From positions 93,043,691 to 93,107,690 of the forward strand of contig NC_080423.1 of NCBI RefSeq assembly GCF_029873635.1: a stretch of DNA of 64,000 bases, in the 5' to 3' direction. The position numbers and the translations under genes were made by a program. The DNA comes from Malania oleifera. Taxonomy: Eukaryota; Streptophyta; Magnoliopsida; Santalales; Ximeniaceae. This document shows positions 1 to 12,500 of this stretch, one piece after another. The notes below the pieces were generated by a model that saw only the letters and a program-made list of their open reading frames with translations, was not told the origin of the DNA and did no database searches. The number at the start of each line of letters is the position of its first letter. Within the stretch, counting starts at the first letter, position 1.

Positions 1-1891
1 ACCAGAGTTACTACATCCACTGTAATTATATGTACAACTCAAAAGAGTCATAGGGTCATTTCCCACAAAATCCATCCAACCCAACCAAAATATTTACCCT
101 TTAGAAAGGGCATATCAGCTATAACTATCTCAGCGGAGCTTTATCCGCTCTCCTATCAGGGGTTCCTGAAATGTTCATATAATTCCGGATGAGACACCTC
201 TTAGTAAGGGAAAATAAACTAATATCAGTGTGTGACAGCATGATTTTTTCCGTGTTATACATAAATCATACATTAACATATTTAGTATACTATCTGTATC
301 ATATCTGGGAAAACATATATAATCATCACATGGTAAAACATACTAGATTTCTACAAACATAATTCATCTCATATATAGATAATACAAAAATACCTTGGAA
401 GGTTAGCTTGCTATTGTCATGTACTACCCCCACATGACTGGGTTGTGTGGCCCAAAGGCGGGACCTGATAATGATTGGTCGACCACTGTCAAGTCAAAAG
501 TACAGTCTATAAGTACGATGGGTGTGCCAAACTTGGTTTGTACACCAGGGGTGCCAACACTTCAATAAAACACATTGATTATCCATCCTCATGCTGCCCT
601 ATACCACAGCTATAACACTAATATCATGATGATCATGAACACATTGCTACGGTATCATGCACGTGTAAGCCTAAACCAAGCCAACCAGGTTCTAATAACA
701 TATAACATATATTCAAACAGTGATACATGCTATTTCGTAATAATAATTAACATGTTAATATCATCATAACATTTTGCATATATAACGTGAAAATCATCGG
801 CCCGTACACTTGTATTTTATATTTTACCATTCACGGCTCATACGCCGTATTATAAACCAAATAAAATTCTTAGCCTATACGTCGTCATATCATATTCATA
901 GCTTGGTCCATATGCTAACATATCATATAAAACCCTCGGCCTGTACACTGGTATATCATGTCAAAGCTCTCGGCCCGTATGCCAATATATCATTTAAAAA
1001 ATTTCAGCCCATACGCCGTTATATCATTTTAAAATGCTTTGTATCATTTCAACATTTTCCTAGAAATAGTAATTCATAATAAATACTACTTATGCCACAC
1101 AAAATGGGTGTTACACATATTTTAAACATATCGTCATTTACAACAGTATTTTCCAAAACATAATGCTAATATATATATTTATTTTCCTGAAATTAAATGT
1201 CGTAAAATTATACATATATTTTTATAAAAAAAACTAGTTTAGTTTATTCCCTTACCTGATTCCTGAAAAAGCCTCTAAAACAATCAACCCAGCACCCACA
1301 GGGTTCCCCTTTAATACCCTAAAAACAACATCTTCCAAAACTAAACTTTAGTATTTCTTCGTATATAACATTTCTATAACTATGGTAAAGCCAAATTCTG
1401 AATAAAAAGTATTACCTTGAATCTGGGATGAATTCTAAACTCGCCCTATCGATGATCCACTCCAGCAGATATGCGGAGAACTTTCCAAGAGTGTCGTGGT
1501 GGCCTCGGATTGTTGATTCGGTGAAGAACGGACCCAAAAATTAAGAGAGAAGGGGTGTGAAACTGAAAAGGGAGAGAGAGGAGGGTATTACGCATGAAAT
1601 TATGCTGAAAAATCGAGTTTAGTGCTATTTATACACTAGCCTTCGTCGACGAGCCACGTCACCTTATCGACGAGGTCACGAAGGCAGTTCGTCAATGAAC
1701 TCTCCCCTCGTCGACAAAATTTAGAATTGCTAGAACATCCTCTCGGTATCCTCTCATTGATGAGACACATCCCCATCGACGAGCCCTTCATGTGCTGTCG
1801 TCAACGAATCCCCTGTGTTCGTCGATGAGGCACTGTTTCAATTTCCTTTGCCCCCCTTATTTAAATACTATAATTTCTTTAGGTCGCTACA
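1..1891 (-). mobile_element. Partial Ty3/gypsy LTR (L1), cut by window edge
   Basis: The stretch matches the other Tekay-type LTRs here (for example 11475-13520) block by block. It has the conserved block at about 417-485, a minisatellite of 'ggcccgtac.cc..tatatcat' units at 800-1020, a TATA-like ctatttatac at 1625-1634 (read on the minus strand), and degenerate cgtcgacga palindromes at 1645-1830. It ends in ...gctaca at 1891, the usual TG/CA terminus read in reverse. The other end lies before the window, so no target-site duplication can be checked and a solo LTR cannot be told from a full element. No polypurine tract is visible to the right of 1891, which favours a solo LTR or an end facing outward. 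Confidence 0.8.
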
Positions 1892-4073
1892 ATAATGAGG
1901 ATTATTTTGTGCATTTATATAGAGACCTAGGGTCAGTCTACGGTCTAGGCTTTTCAATTAAGCCAAAAAACCTGACATCTGTAGACCGAAGGGTGCCTTA
2001 AGGTCATTCGGTCCCTATGGTCAATTTACGGTCATGTTAAGCTTACAATTACCTACATGCATGACATGTAGAGATTATAAAAGACCGATATAAATTATTA
2101 TAGACCAATATAAAAATGAATGCAAATACAATAGAAGATAAGTTTGCATTCTTTCAATTCTTCAGACTCCATAAATGAAGCTTGATCTTCATAGTCCGTA
2201 TGACTTGCTTAAGTTCCTACCAACAGTGCATGGTAAGGATAAACTTGTTCAAGAAGCTCAGTGCACAAGTGAGAAACATTGGTTTTGTCATAATCAAAAT
2301 AGGATCAGACTCATAGAGTCAACACGAACCCTGATTTGGGTTAGAGGGTTCGATCGTGGGATTCACATCTTAGTCCAAGTGTGGGTGGTTTCTCAAAACG
2401 GGTTCGAACCTGAATTCGGATTCAGGTCAAGGGTTTGGCTTGTAAACTGAGACTCAGAAAAGGGGGTACCTGCATTCACAGTTCACATAACATTGTTCAT
2501 AATTCAAAAAGAATAAGCATTTACTTATATACTTATTTTACCTTGAACCCTCCTCTCCTCCGGTCTTCTCTCCTTCTCCTTTGGGTTTGTTTGGTGTTTG
2601 GTATTCTAAATCAGCTTTCTGCTCCTCTGTTCGTCCACTCCTTTGCTCCTCTGCTTATGCTTCTCTAATTTTGCTTTTGCTATCAATTCCTACAGGGTTC
2701 CCTTCTTTAATTCTTTGCCTCCTCCCTTCTCTGCTCAATCTCTATATAGTTTCTACATAACCTTTCTATTGATGCTCTCCCCTAATTCCTTCAGAGTCTC
2801 TAATTTTCTCCTTTCCCAATTTCTGCAAGGCATTGCTAAGTTTTTTTGATCGTGTGTTAGCTACAATGCGAGCCTCCCTATATATAAGGAGGCTTGGGGG
2901 TGATTTATGCCAAAATTTGCTAACAGAATCCCCTTTAATAAACCTGGCAGGGAATAATTCCCTAACCAATTTCATTCCTTTTCTGCACATGTGAATTTTA
3001 TTATTATTTATGACTGGAAGGCTTTTATTTTTCATGTACTTGTGTGTAATTTCCTGAGTGTATGTACCCCCATACTTCACTGCATGCAACCATTCTTTGT
3101 ACACCTCTAAGCTTGCATGTATTTCTTATTCTATTTCCTGCATTTTCCTTTTTGTATGTACCCCCGTACCCTTTGTACCGCACCCATTCTTTGTATCACT
3201 TGTATTTTGTACTTTTTATTTTTTTTGTATTTTATATTGCAAACCTTCTGCATGTTCCATTTTCTGTATGTGCTTTCTCGCCATGTACCTGCAGTAGCTT
3301 GCAGACCCTTTATGTACCAAACCTTTGGGCACATGCCCATCCTCTTTTAATGAAATTTGTGACTTCATGCATTTTCACGGCTAACTGAAATCTCAGTGTC
3401 AAAATTAGACAGTTATGCCCCTAAGAAAGATCTGGTAATTAAAATATGACGTTAAGATTAACGTTTGAAAGACCTAATTTTACAAATTAAAAATTTAAAA
3501 CTCAATTTTCAACAAAATAGTGTTTAATTTTGACTCAAGGTTTAGAAGAACCAAGTTTTGAGATTAAAAGGGACCCAATTTTGAAAATACCACTTTTATT
3601 TTGAAATTACGGGACCTCAACTAAAATTTAAAAGAGATTAATTTTGTAACTAAAAGAATATATACTAAGAAAACTGAGCCAACATGATTTCTAAAATTAA
3701 GAAATTCAAAAAAAAAAAAGAAAAGAAATAAAAAGACCTGATTTTTGAAACTCAACTGAACAATTAAAATTAAACCCTATTCGAGGAATTGACTTTGAAA
3801 TCAGAAGGGCTCAATTTAATATAGTTTATTTTACAACCTTTGGAAATCAAATATACTAGAGGGATTCAAAATTTTTTCCTAAAATACCGGGACTCAACTT
3901 GAAATAACAAGATTATTTTGAAATGACTAGAATTCTAAACGGGACTCAACTTTTTGAAAAAGACTCGATGGAACACCATCGGGGCTTCCGATGACTTGTG
4001 CTCAGACTCTAAGGTCGGTTTCATTATGCAGGGCCCTCTCAAGGTTGCCTGATTAAAATTGGGGTGTTTAACA
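1892..4073. other. Repeat-derived, no gene recognised; possible Tat-like LTR end at 4073
   Basis: I see no convincing coding region. The open frames at 2435-3390 are pyrimidine-rich, overlap in several frames and match no family I recognise. The right end reads ...aaaattggggtgtttaaca at 4055-4073. In reverse this is TGTTAAACACCCCAATTTT, which resembles the start of Tat/Ogre-group LTRs. A 22-bp inverted repeat around a TATA run sits at 2872-2893 (gcctcc...ggaggc). The upstream boundary is not clear. The Tat assignment is an inference from the terminal sequence only. Confidence 0.35.
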
Positions 4074-6739
4074 TCTTTCACTGGTTACTCTCCCTCTTCT
4101 ACACCACATCTATTACACACACACAACTCTCTATATATAGCCATGAATGGGATGGTAAGTGAAGATCAATTTCAATAGAAGTGAATTGATTGGTGGAGGT
4201 GACTGCCAACTGCAGCTCAACAATTCAACAAAATTGGCTAGAGTTGGTGGCCATCAAGTTTAATATTCAACATTATCCTTCTAAAAAAACTTCCATTTAT
4301 AGGTTGGGAGCATTTTAACTTGATCAAAAAAATAAATTTTGAAAATCGGATCAATCAAATTAAGAAACAATCAATATAACTTTATTATTGATTTCCTAAT
4401 TGTTTTTTTTTGTGCATGTACAATAAGAGAATTTGAGTTTTTTTTTTTTTTCATTTTTTTTTTTGTTCTTTTCAATGTAAAAAGTTTATTTTCCTATATT
4501 TTTTTTTATGAAATTAAAATTTTATCTAATTTTGTTATATAATTCTCGAACAAATTGGGTGTCACATATCATTATTACGTGATTCCAAGAAAATAAAATA
4601 AAATAAAAAAAGGAAAAAGAAAATTCTAGGAGGACGACTCTGCGCGTAGTGCGCCGGCAATTCCGGTCAAGCCACGCAGCTGCCGACTGGCCGGCGACGA
4701 CTTTTCACAGGCCCAGTGCACAACTTTCCGTGAAACATGATGAGTATGAAACATGCATGGATGGAATTTTTCTCCCTTCAAATAAAAATAAACGCATTGA
4801 GGATAAGGAACAGTTGATATCAATATAAAAAATCATAGAAATGAAAATTAATAATAAAAATAAAATTAAAAAATTAAAAATTAAAAATCAGAAGCCAAGA
4901 ATTTATTTGATCAATATTTATAAAACTAAAAAAATTAAAGATTTAATCGAAATATTTATTTTCATCTTTAAAAAAAATAATATCATAAAAATATAATTAA
5001 ATAATAAAATTTAAAAATAATACATATTTAAAAAATGCTATAATAAAAATAAAATTATCATAATTGTTTTACTTAGTTGTTACGCTCTCAAGTTTTACTT
5101 CATAACAAAAAAAATTTATTGGACATGACAACTGAAAAATAGTAAAAATATTTTGTAATTGACTTTATTATTAGCTTTTGAAATTTAAGTATATTTTTGT
5201 TTTAATTATATTTAAATTTACATGATTATTTTATTTTAGTTTTAATTTAAAAGTATATAAAATAAATTATTTAATCCAAAACAACTATTTTTGAATATTA
5301 AAATTTTTGACAATAGGTTGTTAGAACAATTGAAAATCATAAAATTTGAATTTTTATTTTTTCACAAGTAGTTAAAAATCGAAAATAAAAATAGAAAACT
5401 AACAACATAAACAAATGCGATTTAATAGTCGATTTGAAACTACAATATCAAACAGCTCCTAACATTATCGATTGACTTAGTTGTGAAAAAAATATTTTTT
5501 ATTTTTTTTAAAATTATAAAAATTTCAAGTTATTTTAAAATTTTACAAAATTTGTATTAAAAAAAGAATAAAGGATCTATTTTTTTTTTTTTTTTAAAGT
5601 GAGAGTTTAGTTTTCATTATAAACTTTCTAAATAATTTTAAAAAATTGCACCTTGTTTTTTTTTTTTTTTTTGAGATTATACAAAAAATTCAAAGCCTGA
5701 AAAATAATAAAATGATGTCTTTTGAATTTCTTATATAAACCTAGAGAAATGGAAAATAGATTATTTTTTTTTGTAAGTATTTGAAAATTTGGTGATAGAA
5801 GATAAATTTATTTTTCGCAAATGAATACTATCAAAACCTTTTTATTATTTTTGAAATGTTTTATACAAATGTAACAAATTTTAAAAATAAGTTAATTTTT
5901 TTTGTAATATATTAGAAAATAAAAATAAAAATAAAAATAAAAACTATTCTCCATGACTAAACAAGCCACTCATTTTTATATAAAATTCACCATTTCATAT
6001 AGGTGCATTCATGAACATATTTTCTATTCACATGTACTGACATTTCATATAGGTGCATTCATGAACATATTTTCTATTCACATGTACTGACATTCTTAGC
6101 CAGCCATCGCCTTCAAATTTAAATTAATTCAACCTTATAAAACATAATTTATAAACTAAATAAGCTAACTAGGTAGTTTTTTTTTTTTGAAATGATAATG
6201 CAATGAATATTCATTAAGGAGCAAACCTCAAGTCCGAAACAATACAACAGGAAAAAGATTGGAATGATTACATCCCAATGCAACAAAAGCGGCAAAATAA
6301 GTTGGGGAAAATTGAAGGAAACAACAACTGTAAAAAACAATCTTCTTCAAACACTTAACATGTCTCCCAAACAATTAGCAGTAGCCCAAAAAAAGAATCT
6401 GAAATGTGACCGTGGTAGCAGCAGCACAAATAGTGGGCTTCTCGCCAATAAGCTAAGACTGTCCCCAATCTGTAGTAGAAAAAGCAAGCCTACAGCAAAC
6501 CATACGAAACTGTAGAGAAGCTTACACTCAATCCGAAGAAGCCCCCTATTACCCTCCTAAATAGGACAAAATGCATTGGAATTTTTCTCTATACAGGTTC
6601 ACGAGAAGAGTGTAGGATTTAGACCATAGAAATAGATTATCAAGGTATCTAAAAAGGACCTTTGCAGATGATTCGTAAAAAGGTATCTAAGAAGAGTACA
6701 AATCTTTACTTTGTTTAACCACATTAAGCATGTCCAAAA
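4074..6739. other. AT-rich intergenic DNA without a recognised gene
   Basis: Very AT-rich, with many A and T homopolymers and no open frame that resembles a protein. At 6180-6600 a T-run is followed by non-repetitive sequence (aatgataatgcaatgaatat...). It could be the reverse complement of a polyadenylated non-LTR retroelement tail, but nothing in the 6264-6515 frame supports a protein assignment. Confidence 0.5.
5991..6090. repeat. Perfect 50-bp tandem duplication
   Basis: The 50-bp unit beginning catttcatataggtgcattc occurs twice head-to-tail (5991-6040 and 6041-6090) with no difference. This indicates a very recent duplication, or an assembly or sequencing artefact. Confidence 0.9.
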
Positions 6740-6930
6740 AGAAAAAAAAAAAATGATCGAATCATAATTGGGTGGTTAAACTTCAACTTATTTATAAGGA
6801 AGGAAATTAATATAGAATGAAGGATGATTAACTTGCCATCATGTCATTTCTCTTGATATATTATAATTTGTTCCAACAACTATTTGTATTCCATACTTTG
6901 TCATTGCATGACCTTTTAGGATTTGTTCCT

Positions 6931-7135
6931 GGCCGCTCTCTTTAAATCTCATAACTTGAAGCTGCGAGAATTGATTCTCTCCTTACCACGCGTCGTCTTT
7001 CCAGCGGCCCATCAGTTTAAATCTCGTAACATGAAACTGCGAAATTACGTGAGCATTATTTTGAAAAAATTTTTCCCAATCAGAGTGTTATTTTATATTT
7101 TATTTATTTTTAATAATAAAACCGGAAAAACTCCG
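6931..7135. repeat. Unit-1-specific insert upstream of phosphatase 1
   Basis: This stretch has no counterpart upstream of phosphatase 2. It is partly delimited by an inverted ggccgct (6931-6937) and agcggcc (7003-7009). It contains two imperfect copies of a 32-bp sequence starting tttaaatctc (6941-6972 and 7016-7047). It lies 140-340 bp upstream of the start codon, so it could change the promoter of this copy only. The source of the insert is not recognised. Confidence 0.6.
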
Positions 7136-7274
7136 AACTAATGTTCAAAAGAAAAACAAAACTAATGCAAGGAAGGTTCTACCAACAACCCACTGTTTTG
7201 CGTATCGTGTATATTAGTCCAAAAGATTAGCTAGGAAACCTCAAGCCCTCTTCATCTCTCCCCTATCCAATCAC

Positions 7275-9258
7275 ATGCCCATTCTTAGTTCTTATCTCTT
7301 TAATTCCTCTGCAATGATCTCCTGCATCAACGATCGATTCGGTTTTAAAGAAAAATCTAATTTGAGAGGTGAAATTGAGCATTCATTAACGGGGGAGATT
7401 GATGAGGAATGTTATGAGGAGAAAGAATTAGAAGTTGGGGAGAAGTACTGGAGGTGGTGGAGGGAGGGGGTGGAGTCCAACAGCGTGCGTGCATGGCGGA
7501 CGGTGCCGCATCGCTGCATGCCCCACATCCAGAGGTACTACACAAGTGGAGGCGCCGCCGAAGATGACCAGCAGGGACGACGGTACGAGAGGGATGTGGA
7601 CTTGGTGGTGGAGGAAATAAAGGAGTATGCGAATGGGGTCGTGGTGTCGGATGACGGCATGGATGCCTGGGTCTTGGACGTCGACGACACGTGCATCTCC
7701 AATCTCCCCTACTACCAGTCCCGCCGCTTCGGGTAAGCTTGATTAATTTTATGTATATACGTATAGACTGGTTCAAACTTCTTTTGGTATATATATAATT
7801 GAGCTTGATCGACTCGAGTCAAGTAAATTGACTGCGCTCAATTTTATTGATAAATTAATTTTTGATAATATAATTTAAAAGAGAGGTTATTAAAATGATC
7901 ACTTATTAACATAAAAATGGAGTGGTGGAAATAATGATTTTTGAGTGCAAATGAAGTTACAACTCTTGTGCTTTCTTAATGTAATCGAGGTAGAGAACTA
8001 GGGTTATGTTTGTCAAATTAAAAATTTTTTAGGACCCGAGAAAGAGTGTAAAATGAAGAGATCAAAAGAGAGTCAAACTAAGTAGGATGTGAATTAAACC
8101 TGACTTTGAGTTGACTCAGTTCTTTGGCCTCCTAGCTCTCCATTTCAAAGACGAGGGATCAATTCGTCCAAGCAGAAGAATTCTTCTGAACTTTAGAAAG
8201 GGATAGACTTGTTGAGCTAGAGGGGTTGCAGAATAGTTTGTTCTCGTGCCTGTAGCAGTCATGGGTTGGATGCCACAAACTCCTAAAGAAAAAAAAACAA
8301 TCGTGTTATACAACATGGGTCTGTGATGACATGGGCCTAGATAGCAAGTTGTCACTTCCACACTAGTACTGCATCACCCTATAGGATCCTGCCGTCTTGA
8401 TCCATGTCATCACGGGTCCTTATTGTTAACCTTTTTTAATTAAAAAAAGAAAAGAAATTTGCACCTTTATTGCCACTTGAAATTTGAGCCTTTGACTGAG
8501 TCTACGAGTAAAGGCTATCGATTGTAGCCCTAACCGTTTCATCTCCAAAAGGCTCAGCATTAAGATTACCTTGGTTCACAAAATAGATTAAAGTGGGAAT
8601 TAATATATAGAATGGAAATTGTATTTATAGGGATCTAATTATTCATGAATACATATATTTATCTTATGAAACATGCATGGAACACGATAAAAATAGACAT
8701 TTCCTTAATAAATTTAACATAATCACTCCTACTAGAGTTGTATCAACCCATTGAAAATACAGATTAATAAAAAAAATTTGTATTGAATGTCATTTTCTTT
8801 ATATTGTGACAACTTGTTTTCCTTTAACAAGTTATCAAATCTTTATATTATTGTGACTTTTTTATTGATAGGAATGTTAGATGTTACATAACATATACGT
8901 AACGTGAAGTTTCTATAACACGTAACAATTTTGTCATTAGCACTCCACCAGGGACCATATATATTTTGTCTTCATTCAAAACACCATTAGCAACGACTAT
9001 GAACGTTCTTATTGTAATTTTTAGAAGGCAGATATCTTTTTCCCTTATTGTCCTTAATATGCTTAATTAATAATTTATCCTTTTTTGATCCATAAAATCC
9101 AATATTTTTTGCATTTTGAAGTCAAATTTATTTAAGCGATAAAACATACTATAAAAATTTTCACTATAACTTTAATCATCAACAATCTTGTTTACTAATT
9201 ATTTTACTATATATTTTATTTGTTCTTTTAATTTTCTCCATAAGAAAACAAGAAAAGG

Positions 9259-9294
<36 letters not shown>

Positions 9295-9910
9295 AAACTA
9301 TATATTTAATTAATTTTGTACTTGTTTTTAAAATTCCAAATGTAGGTGTGACCCATTTGATGCAGAGACTTTTGTGGCATGGGCAATGAAAGGGGAATGC
9401 CCAGCTATTCCTGCAGTGCTTAAATTGTTCAAACAATTGGTTGAAAGTGGGTATAAGGTTTTCCTAGTGACTGGCAGAGATGAACTCACTCTTGCCCAAC
9501 CCACTCTTTCTAATTTGCATAATCAAGGATTTATTGGCTATGAGCGCCTAATTATGAGGTATGCCAAGTTCTTAATTTAATAATTACATGAGTTAATTTG
9601 AATAAATTACACTTATTTTATTTTATTTGTTTATATTTGTGCAATTTTAAATTTTAAACTTGTGATTGATTGGTTTCAAAACTTATATGCAAGAACTATT
9701 TCTAATTAATTTTTTTCACATATTCTCAGGAATAGTTGTACATCCAAGAAACAAAGTGTTATCATGTACAAGTCTGGAATTCGACAAGCGTTAGTAGCAC
9801 AAGGGTATAGAATATTGGGAAATGTGGGAGACCAATGGAGTGATCTCGAAGGTGACTGCTCTGGCAATTGCACTTTCAAAATCCCAAATCTTATGTATTT
9901 TGTTCCATAA
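7275..9910 (+). CDS. Acid phosphatase, HAD IIIB / VSP-like family, copy 1 (3 exons)
   Basis: Exons are 7275-7732, 9346-9558 and 9730-9910. Both introns are GT-AG and both junctions split a codon after its second base, giving 852 nt, 283 residues plus TAA. HAD motifs are intact: motif I DVDDT (D135 nucleophile, D137 acid/base), motif II VTGRD (T195), motif III Lys K238 in MYKSG, and motif IV GDQWSD (D258, D262). The W-x2-GVESNSVRAW region (61-75) and the C-terminal TFKIPN..YFVP are family hallmarks. Members hydrolyse phosphomonoesters, and the soybean storage proteins of the family have lost the nucleophile; here it is kept, so activity is plausible (inference). The N-terminus (1-45) is acidic and has no convincing signal peptide, unlike typical secreted relatives. 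An alternative start is Met14. C271 replaces the Arg seen in copy 2 and in most relatives (CGC to TGC). No canonical TATA box is obvious. Confidence 0.92.
7733..9345 (+). other. Intron 1 of phosphatase 1, with a copy-specific stretch
   Basis: The intron is 1613 bp, from gtaagc to tgtag. It aligns with intron 1 of copy 2 except for about 8655-9192, which copy 2 replaces with a (TA)n run. A (TA)n tract at 9259-9292 precedes exon 2. No open frame of note is present. Either copy 2 lost the stretch between two TA tracts or copy 1 gained it; the sequence alone does not decide. Confidence 0.8.
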
Positions 9911-10342
9911 GCTTCTGTTGCTGCCTAAAAATCGAGCAACCTTCGTGGATCGTTCCTTGATCATGACTACCTAAAAAAGGTCAAGTAAAAATGACTTGGA
10001 GGCCCTCGGGTGTACCCCGGAAGATCACTCCGATGCCTAAGTAAAGGACTAATGAGAATGAGTGAGATCCTTACCTCTTCTTTAAGCCCCCTTTTATAGT
10101 GGTGGAGGTTGACCCTCCATCAATCCGGCATTGATGGACATAATTGTGCTTGTGGGAGTTACAGAGGTTTTATGGGCATTTATGTGGAGGTTTTAAGTAT
10201 ATTTTTGTAACCATTCCCTCTCATCAATGTGTGTATTTAAAATTAGCTCATTGGTTATCTAAGGAGGTTTAATGGTGGTTTCGTAACCGTTCTTCCTTTT
10301 GAGTAAGGATATTTTGGGTATATCATATTCATTTGGACTAAA
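9911..10342. other. 3' flank of phosphatase 1 with an LTR-like relic
   Basis: No gene. The text around 10000-10100 (gatcactccgatgcctaagt; on the minus strand a ctataaaagg TATA-like site at 10094-10103) resembles U3/TATA regions of Tat-type gypsy LTRs, suggesting an old minus-strand relic. The same stretch is present after copy 2 (31152-31577), so it predates the duplication. The last five bases, ctaaa at 10338-10342, are the left target-site duplication of G2. Confidence 0.5.
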
Positions 10343-11474
10343 TGTCACGCCTTGAACTTGCTAGGTGGGGCCTGAGGTGTGATGAGACAATTCACATGCA
10401 TCTCTAATACCATTCACGCAGCGAAAAATAATTAAACATACTCCAACTAAAATACCTGAGTACTATATACAACCCAAAAAGGAGTATCCATTCACATATT
10501 ACATAACCAGAAAAATCTAAAACATAAACTGTTCTTTTAACCCCTTAATATTACCAAAATTATAAACCCTACCCCAAGAGCTCTCTAAGCTCGATCACCT
10601 AAAGGACCTGAAAAAGATAATAATACGCCGAGGTGAGACACCTCTCAGTAAGGAAGTAATAAATTATAACAGTGTGTAATAGATGAGTTCTAGTGTATAA
10701 AAATTATAACTCTTTAATAATCAAAATTAACTAAAAGGATACACACACACAGTCTGCAGTCTCACGTATAACCAATATTTGTAGCGAAAGTTCCCAAGGA
10801 TTGGGGAGATTACACTCTTATACATGCAACACCCCTTTGCTATGATATCGTTTGTAACCGTACCCTTTAATTTGGGTGTGACTACAACTGATAAGGGCAC
10901 TTACTTTACTCGGTAAGCCCTCAGATAGAGAGTTTTAATTTGTCATAAATATTTATACATTTAAGTTTACATACCAGTATACACACACATTCACATCAAT
11001 CATCCCACATAGTCTGCAAATACATACATCACAGTTCATCCACACAAGATACAATTTAAGCTACACATCCACTCAGGATACCACACGTATACTTCACACA
11101 TCCAATATTAATCATACCACAAAGATCTACGTATGCACATATATCACAACACATCCCTGCCGAATACATTACATTCCATTGATCTCAGTACGTGACTCAC
11201 ACAAGGCAACTGCATACCTTTTAGTACGTGGCCTACACAGGGCTACTGCATACAACCCAATACGTGGCCCATATAGGGCTACTGCGTACTATCCAGTACG
11301 TGGCTCACATAGGGCTACTGTGTACTACCTATTACCTGGTCCACATAGGGCTATTGCGTACTACTCAGTACGTGGTCCACATAAAGTAATTGCGTACTAC
11401 CCAGTATGTGGCCCACATAGGGCTACTGCGTACTTCACATGAAGCTTTCACAACAAACCTCACACGCACATTTA
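10343..11474 (-). repeat. G2 LTR copy 1, left part
   Basis: Starts TGTCACGCCTTGAAC after ctaaa. It carries the small hairpin block (gtgagacacctctcagtaag near 10632) and the 36-bp minisatellite (11186-11440). It continues after E1 at 22975-23862, ending ...gggttattaca. In the minus orientation this is the element's 3' LTR. Confidence 0.88.
11186..11440. repeat. 36-bp minisatellite in G2 LTR, about 7 units
   Basis: Units follow agtacgtggcccacataggg ctactgcgtactaccc with substitutions. Each unit contains a short inverted pair, ggccc...gggct. Because 36 is a multiple of three, the array keeps a frame open (11179-11442) that is not a gene. The unit-2 counterpart is at 32427-32680. Confidence 0.9.
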
Positions 11475-12379
11475 TGTAACGACCTGCTTAAATCTTAATA
11501 TAAAATGAAATATAATAAATAGAAAAGTCAACCTAAATCCGTGGATAACAGGGACACCTGTCAATCACAGCGGAAACCTAAGCAGCAATAAATATAAATC
11601 ACATTCTTAAAGCCATAAAATACATAATACCAGAGTCTACTATAATTCCATAATACTGTATTTATATACAATATCCAAAAATGCCCAAAATAAACCTAGT
11701 ATCATACAACAAAAATCTCCTGATCCTAGTACAACGCTCCCTTCTAGTAAGGAAGCTTAACTCACTCAGCGGCGGTCCTGACCTGTCGGTCTCTTTGGGT
11801 TTCTTGAAAATCATTTAATGTTCGGGGGTGAGACACTTCTCAATAAGGGAAAATAAACTAAATGCAGCTGTGTGACAACATGAATATATAATGCAGTTAT
11901 ACAAATACAATACATTTCATATATCTGTAAACATTCATCATAACATACTGAATCATCGTATACTTTCATATTTTTCTCTATTAACTCATATCATTCATAA
12001 ATTGTCTGTTATATCTGATAATACTGAAAATATATCCAGGACGAATAGCTAGTTGATGTCATGTATTACCCCCCATGACAGGTTGTGCAGCTTGAAGGCG
12101 GGACTTGACAATGGTTGGCTGACACTACCGAGTCAAAAATGTCTGTAAGTACGATAGACCCGCCACACCATGGTCTGAACTGCCAGGTGGACGTCTACAA
12201 CTCTACATTGAAAGCCACATCGACTATCCATCTCCCACCCCCTCGTGGGGTGGTTAGCACAAGTTTGAACATAGATATCTGATATATATATAGCTACGGT
12301 ACCGTGCTCCTGAACTGAACTAAATTAACATCGGGGTTCTGATAACATATACTACATGATATTATAGCATTTTTCATTA

Positions 12380-12500
12380 TTTCATAAATACGGCTTCGCG
12401 CCGGACATTTCATAATTACAATCTCGTGCCGAACATTTCATAAATAAGGCCTCGTGCCGAACATTTCATAAATACAATCTCGTGCCGAACATTTCATACA
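12380..12500. repeat. 28-bp minisatellite in LTR L2
   Basis: Units resemble atttcataaatacggcctcg tgccgaac, about 4 copies. The stem-forming core is cggc.....gccg. The same array with the same 28-bp period is in the partner LTR (21850-22000) and, reversed, in the solo LTR L9 (61790-61990). Confidence 0.88.

Noticed and set aside
3058-3388. Three overlapping hydrophobic frames, possible membrane protein
   Set aside because: Pyrimidine-rich low-complexity sequence open in several frames; no family signature or splice structure.
6264-6515. 83-residue frame rich in Lys, Ser and Asn
   Set aside because: No recognisable domain, no partner exon, and located in AT-rich DNA beside a poly-T run.
7357-7776. 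139-residue minus-strand frame over phosphatase exon 1 (and its twin at 29060-29479)
   Set aside because: It is the antisense shadow of the conserved coding exon; its Pro/Arg-rich content reflects the GC-rich exon.
11186-11440. CRISPR-like regular repeats (also 12380-12500, 61790-61990)
   Set aside because: Units are contiguous with no unique spacers, lie inside plant LTRs, and there are no cas genes.
11179-11442. Repetitive 87-residue frame (also 32420-32851)
   Set aside because: It translates the 36-bp LTR minisatellite, which stays open because the period is a multiple of three. The unit-2 frame differs and has no start context.
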